A stretch of DNA of 64,000 bases from Lolium rigidum (GCF_022539505.1 NC_061514.1:217767837-217831836); one strand, 5' to 3'; counted from the first letter of the stretch, positions 23,344 through 35,475 are shown. Translations and numbers: made by a program. Notes: a model not told the origin generated them from the letters alone.

Positions 23344-23356
23344 TGGTATCAGAGCA
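23344..23356 (+). promoter_or_regulatory. Element A primer-binding site (tRNA-Met type)
   Basis: TGGTATCAGAGCA follows the LTR by 2 bp and matches the complement of initiator tRNA-Met. Confidence 0.8.
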
Positions 23357-25657
23357 AAGGTTGCCACGAATTTGACCACAAACCTCTCCAATTTTCGCCC
23401 AAAAATTTTCCCAAAATAATTGCCCAAAAAAATAGCTCGAATTTTGATCTGTGGATTTGTTGCGTTTTTTGTGGTTTTGGTCCACAGATCTAGTGTTATA
23501 GTGGTTGATCTATCATTCCCCCGTCTTTTCCCCATCAATTTTGTGCAAATCTGGTGAGTTTTGGTGCTCCCGTGTTCAAGTTCGTGAAGAACTAGGAAGA
23601 ACAGCATGAGCGTGCTGCCCTCCATCCCCTCCCTGGCCCACTGCGCCGCCGCCTGGCCTTCGCGCCGCCGTCCCTGGCCCACCCCGCCATCTGCCGCAGA
23701 GCCGCCGCAGGCCCTGCTCGATCCGCCCTGCTCGTGCTCACCGGCTGCCGGCCCACACACGCGCAACCCCATCCACCGCGCGACCGCCCCATCCGCTCGC
23801 TCCAGGCTCCGCTCCAATTCACTCGCTCGTTTCCATCCACTAGGCCGTCGGCCACGCCGCCAGCTCACCGAGCAGCTCCCTTCCGCTCCCGCACACGCCC
23901 TGCTCCTCCGCCTGGCACCCATCGTGGGTCAACTCCCAGATCGCCCTCGCCCGCGCCTGTGCATCTCGCCACCGCGAGCGCCCATCTCGCCCATCTTCCT
24001 GCGCGGCCAGCATCCACCTACAGCCGGCCAAGACGCCACAGCGCCGCTAGCTCCTGCTCACGCGCGCCAGGCCATCCCGCTCGTCCGACTCGCCCTGGAC
24101 GCGTCGCCCCGCGCTGCCACCACTGCCGCGCGTGCGCCCCAACCTCTCCTGCAGCACCTAGGGCCCTCCACGCTCCACGGGCAGCCGCCGCACGCCATGC
24201 TGCTGCAGCTACACGCGCCAGCCTCGTACGCGCGCAATCCCCGCCCGCGCCTCTGCTCCCCATCAGGCCGACGCCCTGCTCACCTGCGCACGCATGCGCT
24301 GCCAGCTCCAGTTCGATCCCCAAGCTCCAACCCAACTCACGCATCGAACAACCGCTCCGGTTCAACCGGATCCCTGGCCGGACCCCCGGTCCAAACCGGA
24401 GCCAAACCGGGCGGCAACCGGGAAAAACAACTCAGACCGGAGCAAAACCGGGTGGCAACCGGATGGTCCGGCCCCAGACCCGGTCAAACCGGTCGCCAAC
24501 CGGATTTCACACTTTTGACCCAAGTTTCGCCCAATTTTGACTCCACTTTTTGCCCCAAATTTTGACAACTTTCCGGAGCCCGTTTGATCCCAAACTTTTA
24601 CAGCCATCTCACAACATCGTGACTCTAATTTTGACACCTTTTCCGAAATTTTTGGAACCCAACTTTTGACCGCTCGTTTTGACCCAACTTTTCGGGCATT
24701 GACTTAATTTGCTCGGTTTCCGATTTGGAGTGCATCGGTCGTCTATTCCACTTCCGCGCCTACATCAACATCGCGACGACACCGTTGGCACCCCGGATTC
24801 CGGCGCATCTTCGTCACCATCGTCATCACCATCATCGCAAGTTCGTGTGCTTGACACCGCCTAACGTCAATAGGTATAACTTGCCTCCCCTACCCCTTGT
24901 AGACCCTTTCTTCCTTTGCGTACCTATCCCATTGAGAGTGGCTTTCCGAGCGTTGCGAAGCATTGCACAAGTGTCACGACCATGAGAGGGTGTGTGTGCG
25001 TTGTGTTGAGTGAAGCTCCGAAGCAAGCTCGGTGAGAAAGATACACAAAAGAAGAAAAAGTGTGACATATACATAGAGAAAAAGAAAGCTTCTAAGCATA
25101 GAAAAAAAGTGAAAAAAAGAGAAAAGAAAAAAGAAATAGAAAAGAGTGTGTGTCCACCGATACCGAGAAGTGCAAAGCTTGTGAGCACTAAGAGAGAAAA
25201 GAGGAGAGTGGCATTTGTGCAAATCTTGTTGCTTCTTTCTTGTGCAACCAAGCTACGGTCTCTCTTGTGTTGGCGTGACATCGAGCATATAGTCTTCGTT
25301 AGGACCATCTTTGTCACTTGCTCACTTCCTTGGTCGCGCTAACCCCATTGTTCTCCGTTGTGTGTGTTTCTGTGTTTCCTGGACATAGATCACCACTTTT
25401 GACATTTGACATTGGATCTTACCCACATTTGACAATAGACTTTTCCGTTGATCTTTTTCGTTTGCTATCCACTCATTACCCACCACATATAGAGTTCTTA
25501 GCCTTTTGCGTGTGCTTTGAGTGTGTGTGTGAGTAACCTCGGTACAATTTTGACTTTGCTCTTGACTTGAACCATTTTTCCGATACTTTCTTGAAAGGTG
25601 GGATACTTGTGTAGCTTTCCTTCCACCACATACATATACACCTATCCTAGTGAGATA
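23357..25657 (+). other. Element A leader, long and without a supported gene
   Basis: It begins with an AT-rich part (AAAATTTTCCC, GGTTTTGGTCCACAGATCT) that is shared with element D at 27820-27940. A GC-rich part (23600-24350) follows, open in several overlapping frames. A CCGG-rich part (24355-24510) has repeated AACCGG words. A run of TTTTGAC words (24510-24700) comes next, then a segment near-identical to D's leader (24705-25640 versus 39400-40320) including an A/G-rich stretch at 25055-25150. The GC-rich frames (for example 23606-24565) have Pro/Ala/Arg composition in all readings and no motif, so I treat them as non-coding. Confidence 0.6.
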
Positions 25658-25659
25658 TA

Positions 25660-26865
25660 CATGATGACCCCACAAGAGCAAGCCGAGATGAGAGCATACT
25701 TCGCTGAGCTAGATGCTCGAGAAACCAAGATGACACAAAAAGATAAAGCCGAGTGCAACGCATACTTCAAACACCTTGAGAGCAAGATAGATACACACCA
25801 TGAGTCGAGTGAGGATGTTTCGATTTCTAACAACTTAACCTCTACTCCTCTTGTGTTGTCTTCCTCTTTGCTAGGTTGCTCGGACATCGACGACGCCATT
25901 GCCATGGAGATGAGCGACTCCACTATATGTGAGATGAGTGACTCCACTATATGTGAGCTTGATGAGTGCCTCCACTTCGAGGGAATGAGTGATACACCAA
26001 GTGAGATGAGAGTGGTAGTTGATAGGTCATGTGAGGCCATTTTGAATTCTAACAACTTACCCTCTACCTCTAGTGTGTTTCCTTGTGTCTCATTAGGTCC
26101 CATGGATGACGAGACGCCGATCATGGAGAAGATGTACATGGTGCATGAAGATGATGCTATCAAACCATGCTTGATTGAAGATGAACATGGAGGCCACATC
26201 GAGCCTACCTCTTCCACAACACCTACCTCATATGAGCGGGACTACAAAGGTACCTATATGGGTGTTGATGATGCCATGATCCCACTCATCTGGACATGAT
26301 GATTTGTGAGTGCTTGCATGAGTTGGATGATCCTATTGCTATGTCATATGCTTCTTTCACTTTCCCTTGTGATACTTGTGATACCACCATTGTTGATCAT
26401 GTGGAAATAGTTGCTTGTGACAATTTGACTGTGCCATGCTATGATACAAATTTGAATATGTTTTGTGCTACATGCTTGCAATATTCTCCCATTAGTGCAA
26501 CCAAAATGTTGAATACTTTCTCTTTCCAATGCTTGGTTTGCCATAATGTTAATATGCTTGTAAATGATATTGCCCCCATAGCTCTCTCACATTTTGGAGA
26601 CTTTGCATATATCCATGTTGAGCATGTTCCCATGTTTACTCCGCATATTCACCACATCTACTATGGTAAATTGCTTAATGCTAGTGGTGATGTGCAAAAG
26701 AAATGGACCATCATGATGGATGATGTGTTCATATACCATGCACACACGTTCTTTGCTTTGCCTATTGTGTGTGTAGGTACACGAAAGACAAGGTCAACCT
26801 CGATTGAGCACGAGTTGACCAAACGAGCTCTTGAGAGCATGATACAAGTGAGCTCCAATGAGTGG
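25660..26865 (+). pseudogene. Element A Cys-rich ORF, 5' part, frameshifted and split by element D
   Basis: ATG at 25660 or 25663 starts a protein with a charged N-terminus (EQAEMRAYFAELDARETKM). An acidic segment follows, containing a duplicated MSDSTICE octapeptide (25909-25962) and then MSDTPSEM and PIMEKMYMVH, shared with D. A frameshift near 26290 moves it to the frame of 26296-26868, which has the domain LNTFSFQCLVCHNVNMLV, then FGDFAYIHVEHVPMFTPHIH, then MMDDVFIYHAHTFF. D's insertion at 26866 cuts the frame after SSNEW. The remainder is at 44893-45156. Compared with D, the zinc knuckles and the second domain copy are absent. Function unknown; no known gag or pol domain is visible. Confidence 0.65.
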
Positions 26866-27794
26866 TGATGTAGCCCAACCTTCGGTCTTCGCCACATCAT
26901 ATGCTTCATCGACAAGACGGCACGCTAAGGTGAATCTTCTCCTTTACGCGTGCCTCGAATCGCCTACTTGGAACGATATACTACTTCATACTCCGTCACA
27001 TATTGATGATAGGAACTCGACGACAAGTACGGAGGGAAGAGAGGATGCCACGGAGACCCGAGGACGCAAGGCCGATGTCACGGAAGCTTGGAAGAGAAGG
27101 AGGAAGAGGAGCTAGAAGCTCCAGGGCCGGCACTGCCGCCCTACACAGGCCGGCACTGCCGCCTGGGCCGGCACTGCCGCCCTCCCCATGCCGGCACTGC
27201 CGCCAAGGTCGTGACCACTCACAATCTAAACCCTAATCTGCCACATGTATGGCTGTGCTTGTATCTTAGTTTCCCCAAACTACCCCTCCTTAGTGGTTCC
27301 CTATAAATAGACCTCCACCCCCACCTTCATGAGGGAGAGATGATGTTTAGATGAATTGGCTTATGCCTCTATTATCCCTTTGTGGATTTGGGTAACCCCC
27401 ACCTTAGGTTAATTCCTATTGTACCACCCGGGCTCCTTATCGAATCCTATTGTATCTCTTTGGTGACTTCTACCAATCTTGATCTTTTGCTTGCACTTCT
27501 ACCTATTTGGTCTTTTGCTTGCACTTCTATTGAGTTTGGTCTTTTCACCCTTCTAGATTCATAGGATCTTCGATTTGTCGATCTTTTTGCGGGACTTCTA
27601 CCGAAAGGTCTTTTCCCTTGCAACTTCTATCGAGTTGGTGGTTCGGGCCAACGAGGACAAACCGATTGTGTGTGTGCGTGTGTTTGTATCGAGTTCTTCG
27701 CGTTCATCCACTTCCCCGCGAATCCCCTCCGCAATCACACTCACCCGGGTCAAACCGTGAAGATTGGGCACACCCTCGGGCTTAGCCCGTATCA
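26866..27794 (+). repeat. Element D left LTR
   Basis: TATAAATA at 27302-27309 is the likely promoter box. The stretch 27123-27208 has four copies of GGCACTGCCG in spaced repeats; the right LTR has three, which accounts for the 24-bp length difference. Otherwise only a handful of substitutions separate the two. Confidence 0.88.
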
Positions 27795-27796
27795 TA

Positions 27797-27809
27797 TGGT
27801 ATCAAGAGC
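27797..27809 (+). promoter_or_regulatory. Element D primer-binding site (tRNA-Met type)
   Basis: TGGTATCAAGAGC, 2 bp after the LTR, is one base longer than the usual TGGTATCAGAGC complement of initiator tRNA-Met. Confidence 0.75.
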
Positions 27810-28184
27810 TCTTTGGTTGCCACGGATTTGACCCCCACATCACCAATTTCGCCCAAAAAAAAAATTTTGCCCCAAAAAATAGCTCGAATTTGGATCTCTG
27901 GATTTGTTGAGTTGTTTGTGGTTTTGGTCCACAGATCTGTTGTCTCTAGTGCTGATCTACATCTCCTCCAAATTTCACCATCAAATTCCTTGTATTTCGC
28001 TCAGAATCGACGAATTTCTGTCCCAATTTCCGCTGCAGTTCATCCAGTTCATCCTCGATTTTGGTCCACCGGCACTGCCGGCCGATTCCCACCGGCACTG
28101 CCGGCCGCCCATCATCTCCCACCTCCCGCTGCACACCCAACGCCGCCGCATAGCTCCAATCGCCCAAGGCCGCCACCACACAGC
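27810..28184 (+). other. Element D leader, part before element E
   Basis: Non-coding. It shares AT-rich words with A's leader. CCGGCACTGCCGG, a 6-bp inverted repeat around one base, occurs twice (28069-28108). It ends in ACAGC, duplicated at 38720-38724 by insertion of E. Confidence 0.7.
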
Positions 28185-28518
28185 TGTCAGGACAGTGACC
28201 TGTTGAGGTGATACTCCTTCAGTTATCGGGCGGCTCATGGAGATTCCGACAAGATCCAACGGTCCTTGGTGATCGTGTTTAATTTGTGTTTTTCCCGCCT
28301 TAATTGCTATTAGCAGTTTGTAATCAAGTTTACCTAAACTAAGCGTGACCCTGTCCTGGTATATAAAGGGCGGGGGTGGGTGGCTGGGAGGCACGCTAAG
28401 AAATATGAAACCCTATTTTTCCTGTTTATCGTCTTCCTCCCTTCGTCGATGAGCGCCGCCGGAGCGTCTCTGTCCTATCTTGTGCCAAAACCAAGTCAGC
28501 GAGAACCGTCTCCTGACA
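28185..28518 (+). repeat. Element E first LTR
   Basis: TGTCAGGACAG to GTCTCCTGACA, 334 bp. TATATAAA is at 28360-28367. It differs from the second LTR only at GGGCGGGG versus GGGCAGGG, itself a CAG/CGG difference of the kind suspected as a read error. Confidence 0.9.
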
Positions 28519-28521
28519 AGG

Positions 28522-28533
28522 TGGTATCGGAGC
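28522..28533 (+). promoter_or_regulatory. Element E primer-binding site, copy 1
   Basis: TGGTATCGGAGC, 3 bp after the LTR. Copy 2 (34076) reads TGGTATCAGAGC, the exact complement of initiator tRNA-Met; the copy 1 difference is again A to G at CAG. Confidence 0.8.
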
Positions 28534-28623
28534 AAATCGGCTCTCGGACCTAAGGCTAAGCAACGGCGAAGCCCTCCCTCCCTCCCAAATCATCCACCCT
28601 CCCACCTACCTTCCTTCTGTACC

Positions 28624-29935
28624 ATGGCAAGCAGGCCCAGATCCAGGAACTCATCCCGATCTCGTAATTCATCAAGGGATCGAAGCCACGACGACGCCCC
28701 CATCCTCGGATCGGCGTCGACAACGGACGCGGAGCTCGCCGCGCTCCGAGCACAGCAACGCCAGGAGCGGGATGCGCGATCTGTGGGGAGGCGCCTCCGC
28801 AACTACCAGGCTGAATCCACGGCCTCCATCAACCTCGCTCACAAACCGGATGGAGAACATGGTCGTGCTGATGGAGCGGATGCAGACAAGCATCGACCGG
28901 CTGTCGCAGCCCGAAGGTACGCCCCAACCCGATACCGGCCAAGCTCCCACCTTTGTGACACCTCCTCCACGCTCAAGCTCGCACCTTTCCCCCATCCCTG
29001 AGCTTCCTACGCCACAGCCCACCCCACCAGCCTCCGCCACAAATCCACCAGCCTCCGCCACAAATCCACCACCTTTCCCACCAAACTTGGGTCGACTCAC
29101 GCCAGCGCAGTTGCCCCTACCACCGAGCACACAAGATGTCCGTCAGAAAGCAGTGAGCACGGAGAGCGAGCCCATCGTATCCATGGGAGCGGGCTCATCT
29201 TCTCGCCACCACCAGATGCAGTGTACCAACCCGTCCACACAACCCCAGTATTACCAACCCACGCCTGCCACACATCCACAGCCACCACCACTAAACCCCA
29301 CCACCACCCAAAACCCACAAATTTCTCCCCACATCAGCCAATCACACCCTCCATACAGCCAATCAACCCAACAAACCATGCCTTACAATCACAATCATTC
29401 CCAAAACCAACCTTTTCCCTCACACCGTTTCCAACAGCAACACATAGCCAATGACTTGCACCTGCGTACACCACATGTGGAGCTACCAATCTTCACAGGA
29501 GATGCACCACGAGCTTGGTTACTTGAGTGTGAAGATGTGTTCAACCTCGTGGAAATTCCGATGGCCAGCGAGAGTCAAATGGGGATTAGCACATATCAGG
29601 GGTCAAGCAAAGACATGGATCAGTAGCTCTGGCATTCATTTGCAATCACTGACATGGCCAGAACTTAGTCAAGTGTTAATTGACCGCTTTCCAGATACTA
29701 TAGCTAATGATCCAATGGACCAACTCCAGTTGCTCAAGCAAACTACAACGGTCAATGCATACATCGACCAATATGAGTTATGGATGCAACAGATGAAACG
29801 AGAACGCAGCTATCTACCACAGGATTTCTTTGTGGACAGGTTTACCAGTGGGCTCAAAGATAGCATCAAACACTTGGTCCAATGTCAAAAACCTGAAACT
29901 CTACTATCTCGCTTATTGGTATGCAAGAAAGTATG
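28624..29935 (+). pseudogene. gag: Element E copy 1 gag, frameshifted
   Basis: ATG at 28624 (MASRPRSRNSSRSRNSSRDR) starts an Arg/Ser-rich N-terminus. The frame shifts near 28830 to one reading RMENMVVLMERMQTSIDRLS, followed by a long Pro/Gln/Thr-rich linker with a duplicated PPASATN. It then reads the gag core HVELPIFTGDAPRAWLLECED. Another shift near 29575 leads to VKWGLAHIRGQAKTWISS, then FPDTIANDPMDQLQLLKQT and FVDRFTSGLKDSIK, typical capsid motifs of plant gypsy elements. The gag would form the particle. Copy 2 has the same gene with its shifts at other places, which argues that several shifts are not inherited. Confidence 0.82.
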
Positions 29936-31026
29936 AGCAAGCTTACCTCCTGAATGTCAAGAAGCAAGCCCCAGCTGCAGTAATTCCTAGGCCTTTTCCT
30001 CAACAGCAAAACCAGAGACCAGCCATTCCTAGAGACAACAGAAACAGAGTACAAAACAACAACAGGGGCCCTAGGATGTGTTGGTACTGCAATGAAAATT
30101 TTTTCCTGGGTCATAGATGTCCACAGATGCAGAGAACACTCAATATGATTGCCCTCCAAGGTTATGAAGAGGAGGAGGAGCAGGATCAACCTGCACAAAT
30201 GTTGATTGATCCACCACCACCAGCCATACAACAGGTAGCAGTAAGGCCTGAACAAGTGCCTGAACAACAACCTGAGCATCAACAGCTACCAGCTCAACAA
30301 GAGGAATTAGCTATGTGCATCTCAGCTGCAGCTTATACAGGCTCCCCTAGTGATTCAACTATATCTTTACTTCTGAACTTCCACAAGGCACAGGCAGTGG
30401 CACTTGCTGATACAGGAAGTACAAGCACATTTATGGATTTGTCCTTTGCCAAAGCACATAATATACCTCTGACAGCTACTCAGGAAAGAACAGTAAAGGT
30501 AGCAGGAGGAGGCACCCTGGCTTCTGGTTTCATGGCATACAAGTGCAAGTTTACTGTCCAAGGCACAACCTTCATGACAGATTTCAGAATCCTCGAGTTG
30601 CAAGGGGCTGACATCATATTGGGAGTGGATTGGTTCAAGCAACACAACCCTGTTACTTTTGATTTCATTGGCAGACAGCTCACTATTGGGGTACAAGGGA
30701 AACTTCTCACCTTCAAGGATCACCTTCTACCTACTGACAAGCTGCTAATTTCTTCGGATACATGCAACAAGCTGTTGTCTCAAGGGGCTACTGGGTATTT
30801 CTTGCTATACACTGAAGGGGACAAACAGCAAGATGGACAGGCAGAAGCTATGCCAGTTTCTGATGCCATTGGCCAACTACTACATCAATTCAGAGACATA
30901 TTTGAATTGCCAAAGGGACTGCCTCCTCAACGTGAACATGACCACACAATTCCATTGCTGCCTGGCTCCAAACCACCAAACATTCGGCCTTACAGAATGT
31001 CTCACAGCCAAAAAACTCATCAGTAG
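29936..31026 (+). pseudogene. Element E copy 1 nucleocapsid and protease
   Basis: A single open frame (29830-31026). The zinc-knuckle variant CWYCNENFFLGHRC (30078-30119) has the C-x2-C, GH-x-C spacing usual in chromoviruses. After an acidic, Pro/Gln-rich spacer come the protease active site ALADTGSTSTFMD (near 30405-30440) and ADIILGVDWFKQHNPVTFDF. The N-terminal edge of reverse transcriptase ([20 protein letters not shown]) is at 30940-31000, after which the frame breaks at 31025 where copy 2 is still open. Protease matures gag and pol. Confidence 0.87.
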
Positions 31027-32229
31027 AGCGATTATCCAGAAATGCTCCGAACGGAGAAATCAGGTTGAGCTCTAGCCCATATTCCTCACCTATATTGCTA
31101 GTGAAAAAGAAGGATAAATCTTGGAGATCGTGTATCGACTTCAGGGGCTTCGAATGAGCAAACTATCAAGAACAAATTTCCTATACCTGTCATTGAAGAT
31201 TTACTGGATGAATTACATGGGGCACAACTGTTCTCTAAGTTTGATTTGCGCTCTGGGTATCACCAGATCAGAATGCATGAGGCAGATATCCACAAAACTG
31301 CATTCTCCACTCATTTGGGACACTATGAATATCTGGTAATGCCCTTTGGACTATGCAATGCCCCAGCAACTTTCCAACAGCTCATGAACACCATCTTTGC
31401 TCCATATCTAAGGAAATTTGTGTTGGTTTTCTTTGATGATGTACTGGTTTATAGCAAAAATATAGAAGAGCACAAGAAACATTTGGAAATTGTGATGCAA
31501 ACATTTCAAGACAACCAGCTTAAGGCTAAACTATCCAAGTGCAGATTTGAACAGACCCAAGTGGAATATTTGGGACACATCATATCTGGCAAAGGAGTGG
31601 CAACTGATCCTTCCAAGATCCAAGACATCATGGACTGGAAAACACCACAAACTATAAAGCAATTGAGAGGATTCTTAGGGTTGACTGGATACTACAGGAG
31701 ATTCATACCACACTATGCTCTCATCTGCCAACCCCTTCACAAGGCTTTGAAGAAAAATTCCTTTGCATGGGAGGAAGAACAGCAACTAGCTTTTGACAAA
31801 CTCAAACAAGTCATGTCTCAACCTCCCTTGCTGGCTTTACCAAATTTCTCCATGCCCTTCACTTTGGAAACTGATGCTTGTGATACTGGCTTAGGAGCTG
31901 TCCTCATGCAACAAGCACGCCCTTTGGCATATTTCAGTCGTGCTCTGGGTCCAAAAAATGCAGCTCTGTCTGTCTATGAAAAGGAGGCACTGGCTATCAT
32001 GGAAACTCTGAAGAAATGGAGGCACTATTTTCTGGGCAACAAGCTTATTATCAGAACAGATCAGTGCAGCCTCAAATACATTACAAGTCAACGGCTGTTG
32101 GAAGGAATTCAACACAAACTGATGCTCAAACTATTGGAATTTGATTATTCCATCCAATACAAAAAGGGGTCGGAAAATACTCGCTGCAGATGCCCTTTCC
32201 AGGAAAAACCAACCTCCGTAAACTGTTGA
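31027..32229 (+). pseudogene. pol: Element E copy 1 reverse transcriptase and RNase H
   Basis: RT fingers (31060-31240) are broken by small shifts at CTG/CAG sites. From 31246 the frame is open: [33 protein letters not shown] and catalytic FFDD followed by VLVYSKN (31430-31460), then the thumb GHIISGKGVATDPSK. RNase H follows: LETDACDTGLGAVLMQQ, YEKEALAIMETLKKWRHYFLG and QCSLKYITSQRLL. The end of RNase H (which reads AADALSRK in copy 2) is lost to a one-base gain near 32181, and the frame stops at 32229. Confidence 0.88.
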
Positions 32230-33717
32230 GGAACAAGAAAAATGCCAAGCTTTAGCTATGGCTGTCCCTTCCTGGACACATGACATTACTGCCTCCTATT
32301 GTAGTGATGAAGTGGCCTCCAAACTCCTTCAAGAGGTAACAATTGCTCCAACCAGCCATGCAAATTATTCTGTTCAATCTGGCATCCTTAGATACAAAGG
32401 AAGAGTATACATTGGCATAACAATCGACTCGAAGAAGAGAGTGTTTGATTCTTTCCACTCTTCCATATTTGGAGGGCATTCTGGAGCAAGAGTAACCTAT
32501 CATAAACTCAAACATAGCTTTTACTGGCCCAAGATGAAACAGTATGTAGCAGAGCAAATTGCAGTCTGTCCTGTGTGCCAAATCTCAAAAACAGAAAAGG
32601 TCCAGTACCCTGGCTTATTGGAACCACTGAATATTCCTCAGAAGAAGTGGTCTGAGGTGAGTTTGGACTTTGTAGAAGGATTACCTATGTCAAAAGGAAA
32701 AAAATGTGATATTGGTGGTAGTGGACAGACTCACTAAATATGCCCACTTTCTCCCTCTGTCTCACCCTTATACAGTCCAAACAATGAGTCGACATATTCA
32801 TCAACAACATCATCAAGCTACATGGTCCTCCAACAGTGATCACTTCCGACGAGAGACACCATATTCCCGAGCAAACCGTGGAAGGAAATATTTGTTGCAT
32901 TAAAAATCTCTTTGCATTTCTCTATCGCTTATCATCCCGAATCCGATGGGCAAGCCGAGAGAGTCAATCGGTGTCTAGAGCGAGTACCTCGGATGCATGG
33001 TCTTTCAGACAGCCGAAGAAATGGATTGACTATCTCCCAGCAGCTGAATTCTGGTACAACTGTAGTTATCATACTGCAATCAAGATGTCACCTTTTGAGG
33101 CATTGTATGAGTATGCTCCTCCTCTATTGACTGAGCTGCCTGCACCCTCCTCTATGACACCTGCTGCACAAACAACCCTCCTGGACAAAGAAAAAATGCT
33201 GCTGACCCTGCAACATAACTTGGCTCAAGCTCAAAAGTCTATGAAGAAGTATGCTGACTTGCATAGGACACCAAGGTCTTTTGATCTGGGGGACATGGTC
33301 TACTTAAAGATGATGCCACAGAGAGAAACAGCACTGGGAGCAGGCAACCCTTTGAAGCTGGCTTCCAAGTGGTATGGACCCTACAAAGTGATACAGCTAG
33401 TAGGAAACAGAGCCTACAAATTGCAGTTACCAGAAGGCACCTTACTACATGATGTTTTTCATGTCAGCCAGCTCAAAAAGCACCTCGGCCCTAATGCTAT
33501 TCCTTCCAAGAACTTGCCCTTGGTAACACCAGCAGGCAAGGTTAAGTACTATCCTGTGGCCCTATTGCAGCGACGCCAAGTCCCTCGCAGTGCTGGTGAA
33601 TATGATGTTGCGGTGCCTCAATGGCTCATCCAATGGGAAGGAATGTCAGCTGATGAAGCCACGTGGGAAGATGCCGACTTCATCACCAAGACATTCCCTG
33701 ACTTCAAGCCCTGAGGT
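32230..33717 (+). pseudogene. pol: Element E copy 1 integrase with C-terminal chromodomain
   Basis: Frame 32258-32737 gives the zinc-binding HHCC region (GGHSGARVTYHKLKHSFYWP...VCPVCQ) and the start of the catalytic core (SLDFVEGLPMSKG). The core is then disrupted by a run gain at 32695 and a dense cluster of CAG/CTG changes at 32780-33010. Frame 32836-33714 restores KKWIDYLPAAEFWYNCSYHT, then the GPY/F region (SKWYGPYKVIQLVGNRAYKLQLP, HDVFHVSQLKKHLG). It ends in a chromodomain, VPQWLIQWEGMSADEATWED (33610-33690). Chromodomains direct integration to particular chromatin. The gene ends with TGA at 33712-33714, just before the polypurine tract. Confidence 0.87.
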
Positions 33718-33724
33718 CTTGTCT

Positions 33725-33738
33725 CAAGGGGGGAGCAT
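33725..33738 (+). promoter_or_regulatory. Element E polypurine tract
   Basis: CAAGGGGGGAGCAT lies directly before the second LTR. Confidence 0.78.
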
Positions 33739-34072
33739 TGTCAGGACAGTGACCTGTTGAGGTGATACTCCTTCAGTTATCGGGCGGCTCATGGAGATTC
33801 CGACAAGATCCAACGGTCCTTGGTGATCGTGTTTAATTTGTGTTTTTCCCGCCTTAATTGCTATTAGCAGTTTGTAATCAAGTTTACCTAAACTAAGCGT
33901 GACCCTGTCCTGGTATATAAAGGGCAGGGGTGGGTGGCTGGGAGGCACGCTAAGAAATATGAAACCCTATTTTTCCTGTTTATCGTCTTCCTCCCTTCGT
34001 CGATGAGCGCCGCCGGAGCGTCTCTGTCCTATCTTGTGCCAAAACCAAGTCAGCGAGAACCGTCTCCTGACA
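33739..34072 (+). repeat. Element E second (middle) LTR
   Basis: It is the 3' LTR of copy 1 and the 5' LTR of copy 2 at once. TATATAAA is at 33914-33921. Confidence 0.9.
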
Positions 34073-34177
34073 AGGTGGTATCAGAGCAAATCGGCTCTCG
34101 GACCTAAGGCTAAGCAACGGCGAAGCCCTCCCTCCCTCCCAAATCATCCACCCTCCCACCTACCTTCCTTCTGTACC

Positions 34178-35475
34178 ATGGCAAGCAGGCCCAGATCCAG
34201 GAACTCATCCCGATCTCGTAATTCATCAAGGGATCGAAGCCACGACGACGCCCCCATCCTCGGATCGGCGTCGACAACGGACGCGGAGCTCGCCGCGCTC
34301 CGGAGCACGGCAACGCCGGGAGCGGGATGCGCGATCTGTGGGGAGGCGCCTCCGCAACTACCGGAGCTGAATCCACGGCCTCCATCAACCTGCTCACAAA
34401 CCGGATGGAGAACATGGTCGTGCTGATGGAGCGGATGCAGACAAGCATCGACCGGCTGTCGCAGCCCGAAGGTACGCCCCAACCCGATACCGGCCAAGCT
34501 CCCACCTTTGTGACACCTCCTCCACGCTCAAGCTCGCACCTTTCCCCCATCCTTGAGCTTCCTACGCCACAGCCCACCCCACCAGCCTCCGCCACAAATC
34601 CACCAGCCTCCGCCACAAATCCACCACCTTTCCCACCAAACTTGGGTCGACTCACGCCAGCGCAGTTGCCCCTACCACCGAGCACACAAGATGTCCGTCG
34701 AAGCGGTGAGCACGGAGAGCGAGCCCATCGTATCCATGGGAGCGGGCTCATCTTCTCGCCACCACCGGATGCGGTGTACCAACCCGTCCACACAACCCCG
34801 AGTATTACCAACCCACGCCTGCCACACATCCACGACCACCACCACTAAACCCCACCACCACCCAAAACCCACAAATTTCTCCCCACATCAGCCAATCACA
34901 CCCTCCATACAGCCAATCAACCCAACAAACCATGCCTTACAATCACAATCATTCCCAAAACCAACCTTTTCCCTCACACCGTTTCCAACAGCAACACATA
35001 GCCAATGACTTGCACCTGCGTACACCACATGTGGAGCTACCAATCTTCACAGGAGATGCACCACGAGCTTGGTTACTTGAGTGTGAAGATGTGTTCAACC
35101 TCGTGGAAATTCCAGTGGCCAGCAGAGTCAAATGGGGATTAGCACATATCAGGGGTCAAGCAAAGACATGGATCAGTAGCTCTGGCATTCATTTGCAATC
35201 ACTGACATGGCCAGAACTTAGTCAAGTGTTAATTGACCGCTTTCCAGATACTATAGCTAATGATCCAATGGACCAACTCCAGCTTGCTCAAGCAAACTAC
35301 AACGGTCAATGCATACATCGACCAATATGAGTTATGGATGCAACAGATGAAACGAGAACGCAGCTATCTACCACAGGATTTCTTTGTGGACAGGTTTACC
35401 AGTGGGCTCAAAGATAGCATCAAACACTTGGTCCAATGTCAAAAACCTGAAACTCTACTATCTGCTTATTGGTAT
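34178..35475 (+). pseudogene. gag: Element E copy 2 gag, frameshifted
   Basis: Same protein as copy 1 from ATG 34178. Shifts occur at different positions, for example near 34300 (CTCCGGAGCACGG here, CTCCGAGCACAG in copy 1) and near 34695, and from 34300 to 34820 many CAG words of copy 1 read CGG or CG. The core (34932-35330) is open across the point where copy 1 is broken (VASRVKWGLAHIRG), and breaks instead near 35285. Together the copies suggest the parent gene was intact. Confidence 0.8.

Noticed and set aside
23606..24565. Long Pro/Ala/Arg-rich ORFs in element A's leader
   Set aside because: Several overlapping frames on both strands are open at once because the DNA is GC-rich; no motif, and the region lies in the untranslated leader upstream of the real ORF.
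24832..25342. Opposite-strand ORFs over the A/G-rich run in element A's leader (also 39462-39917 in D)
   Set aside because: Both strands are open only because of poly-Lys or poly-Phe codons from A/G-rich repeats.
15835..34087. TGGTATC(A)GAGC-type sequences as tRNA genes
   Set aside because: They are only 10-18 bp, sit directly after LTRs and are primer-binding sites complementary to tRNA 3' ends, not tRNA genes.
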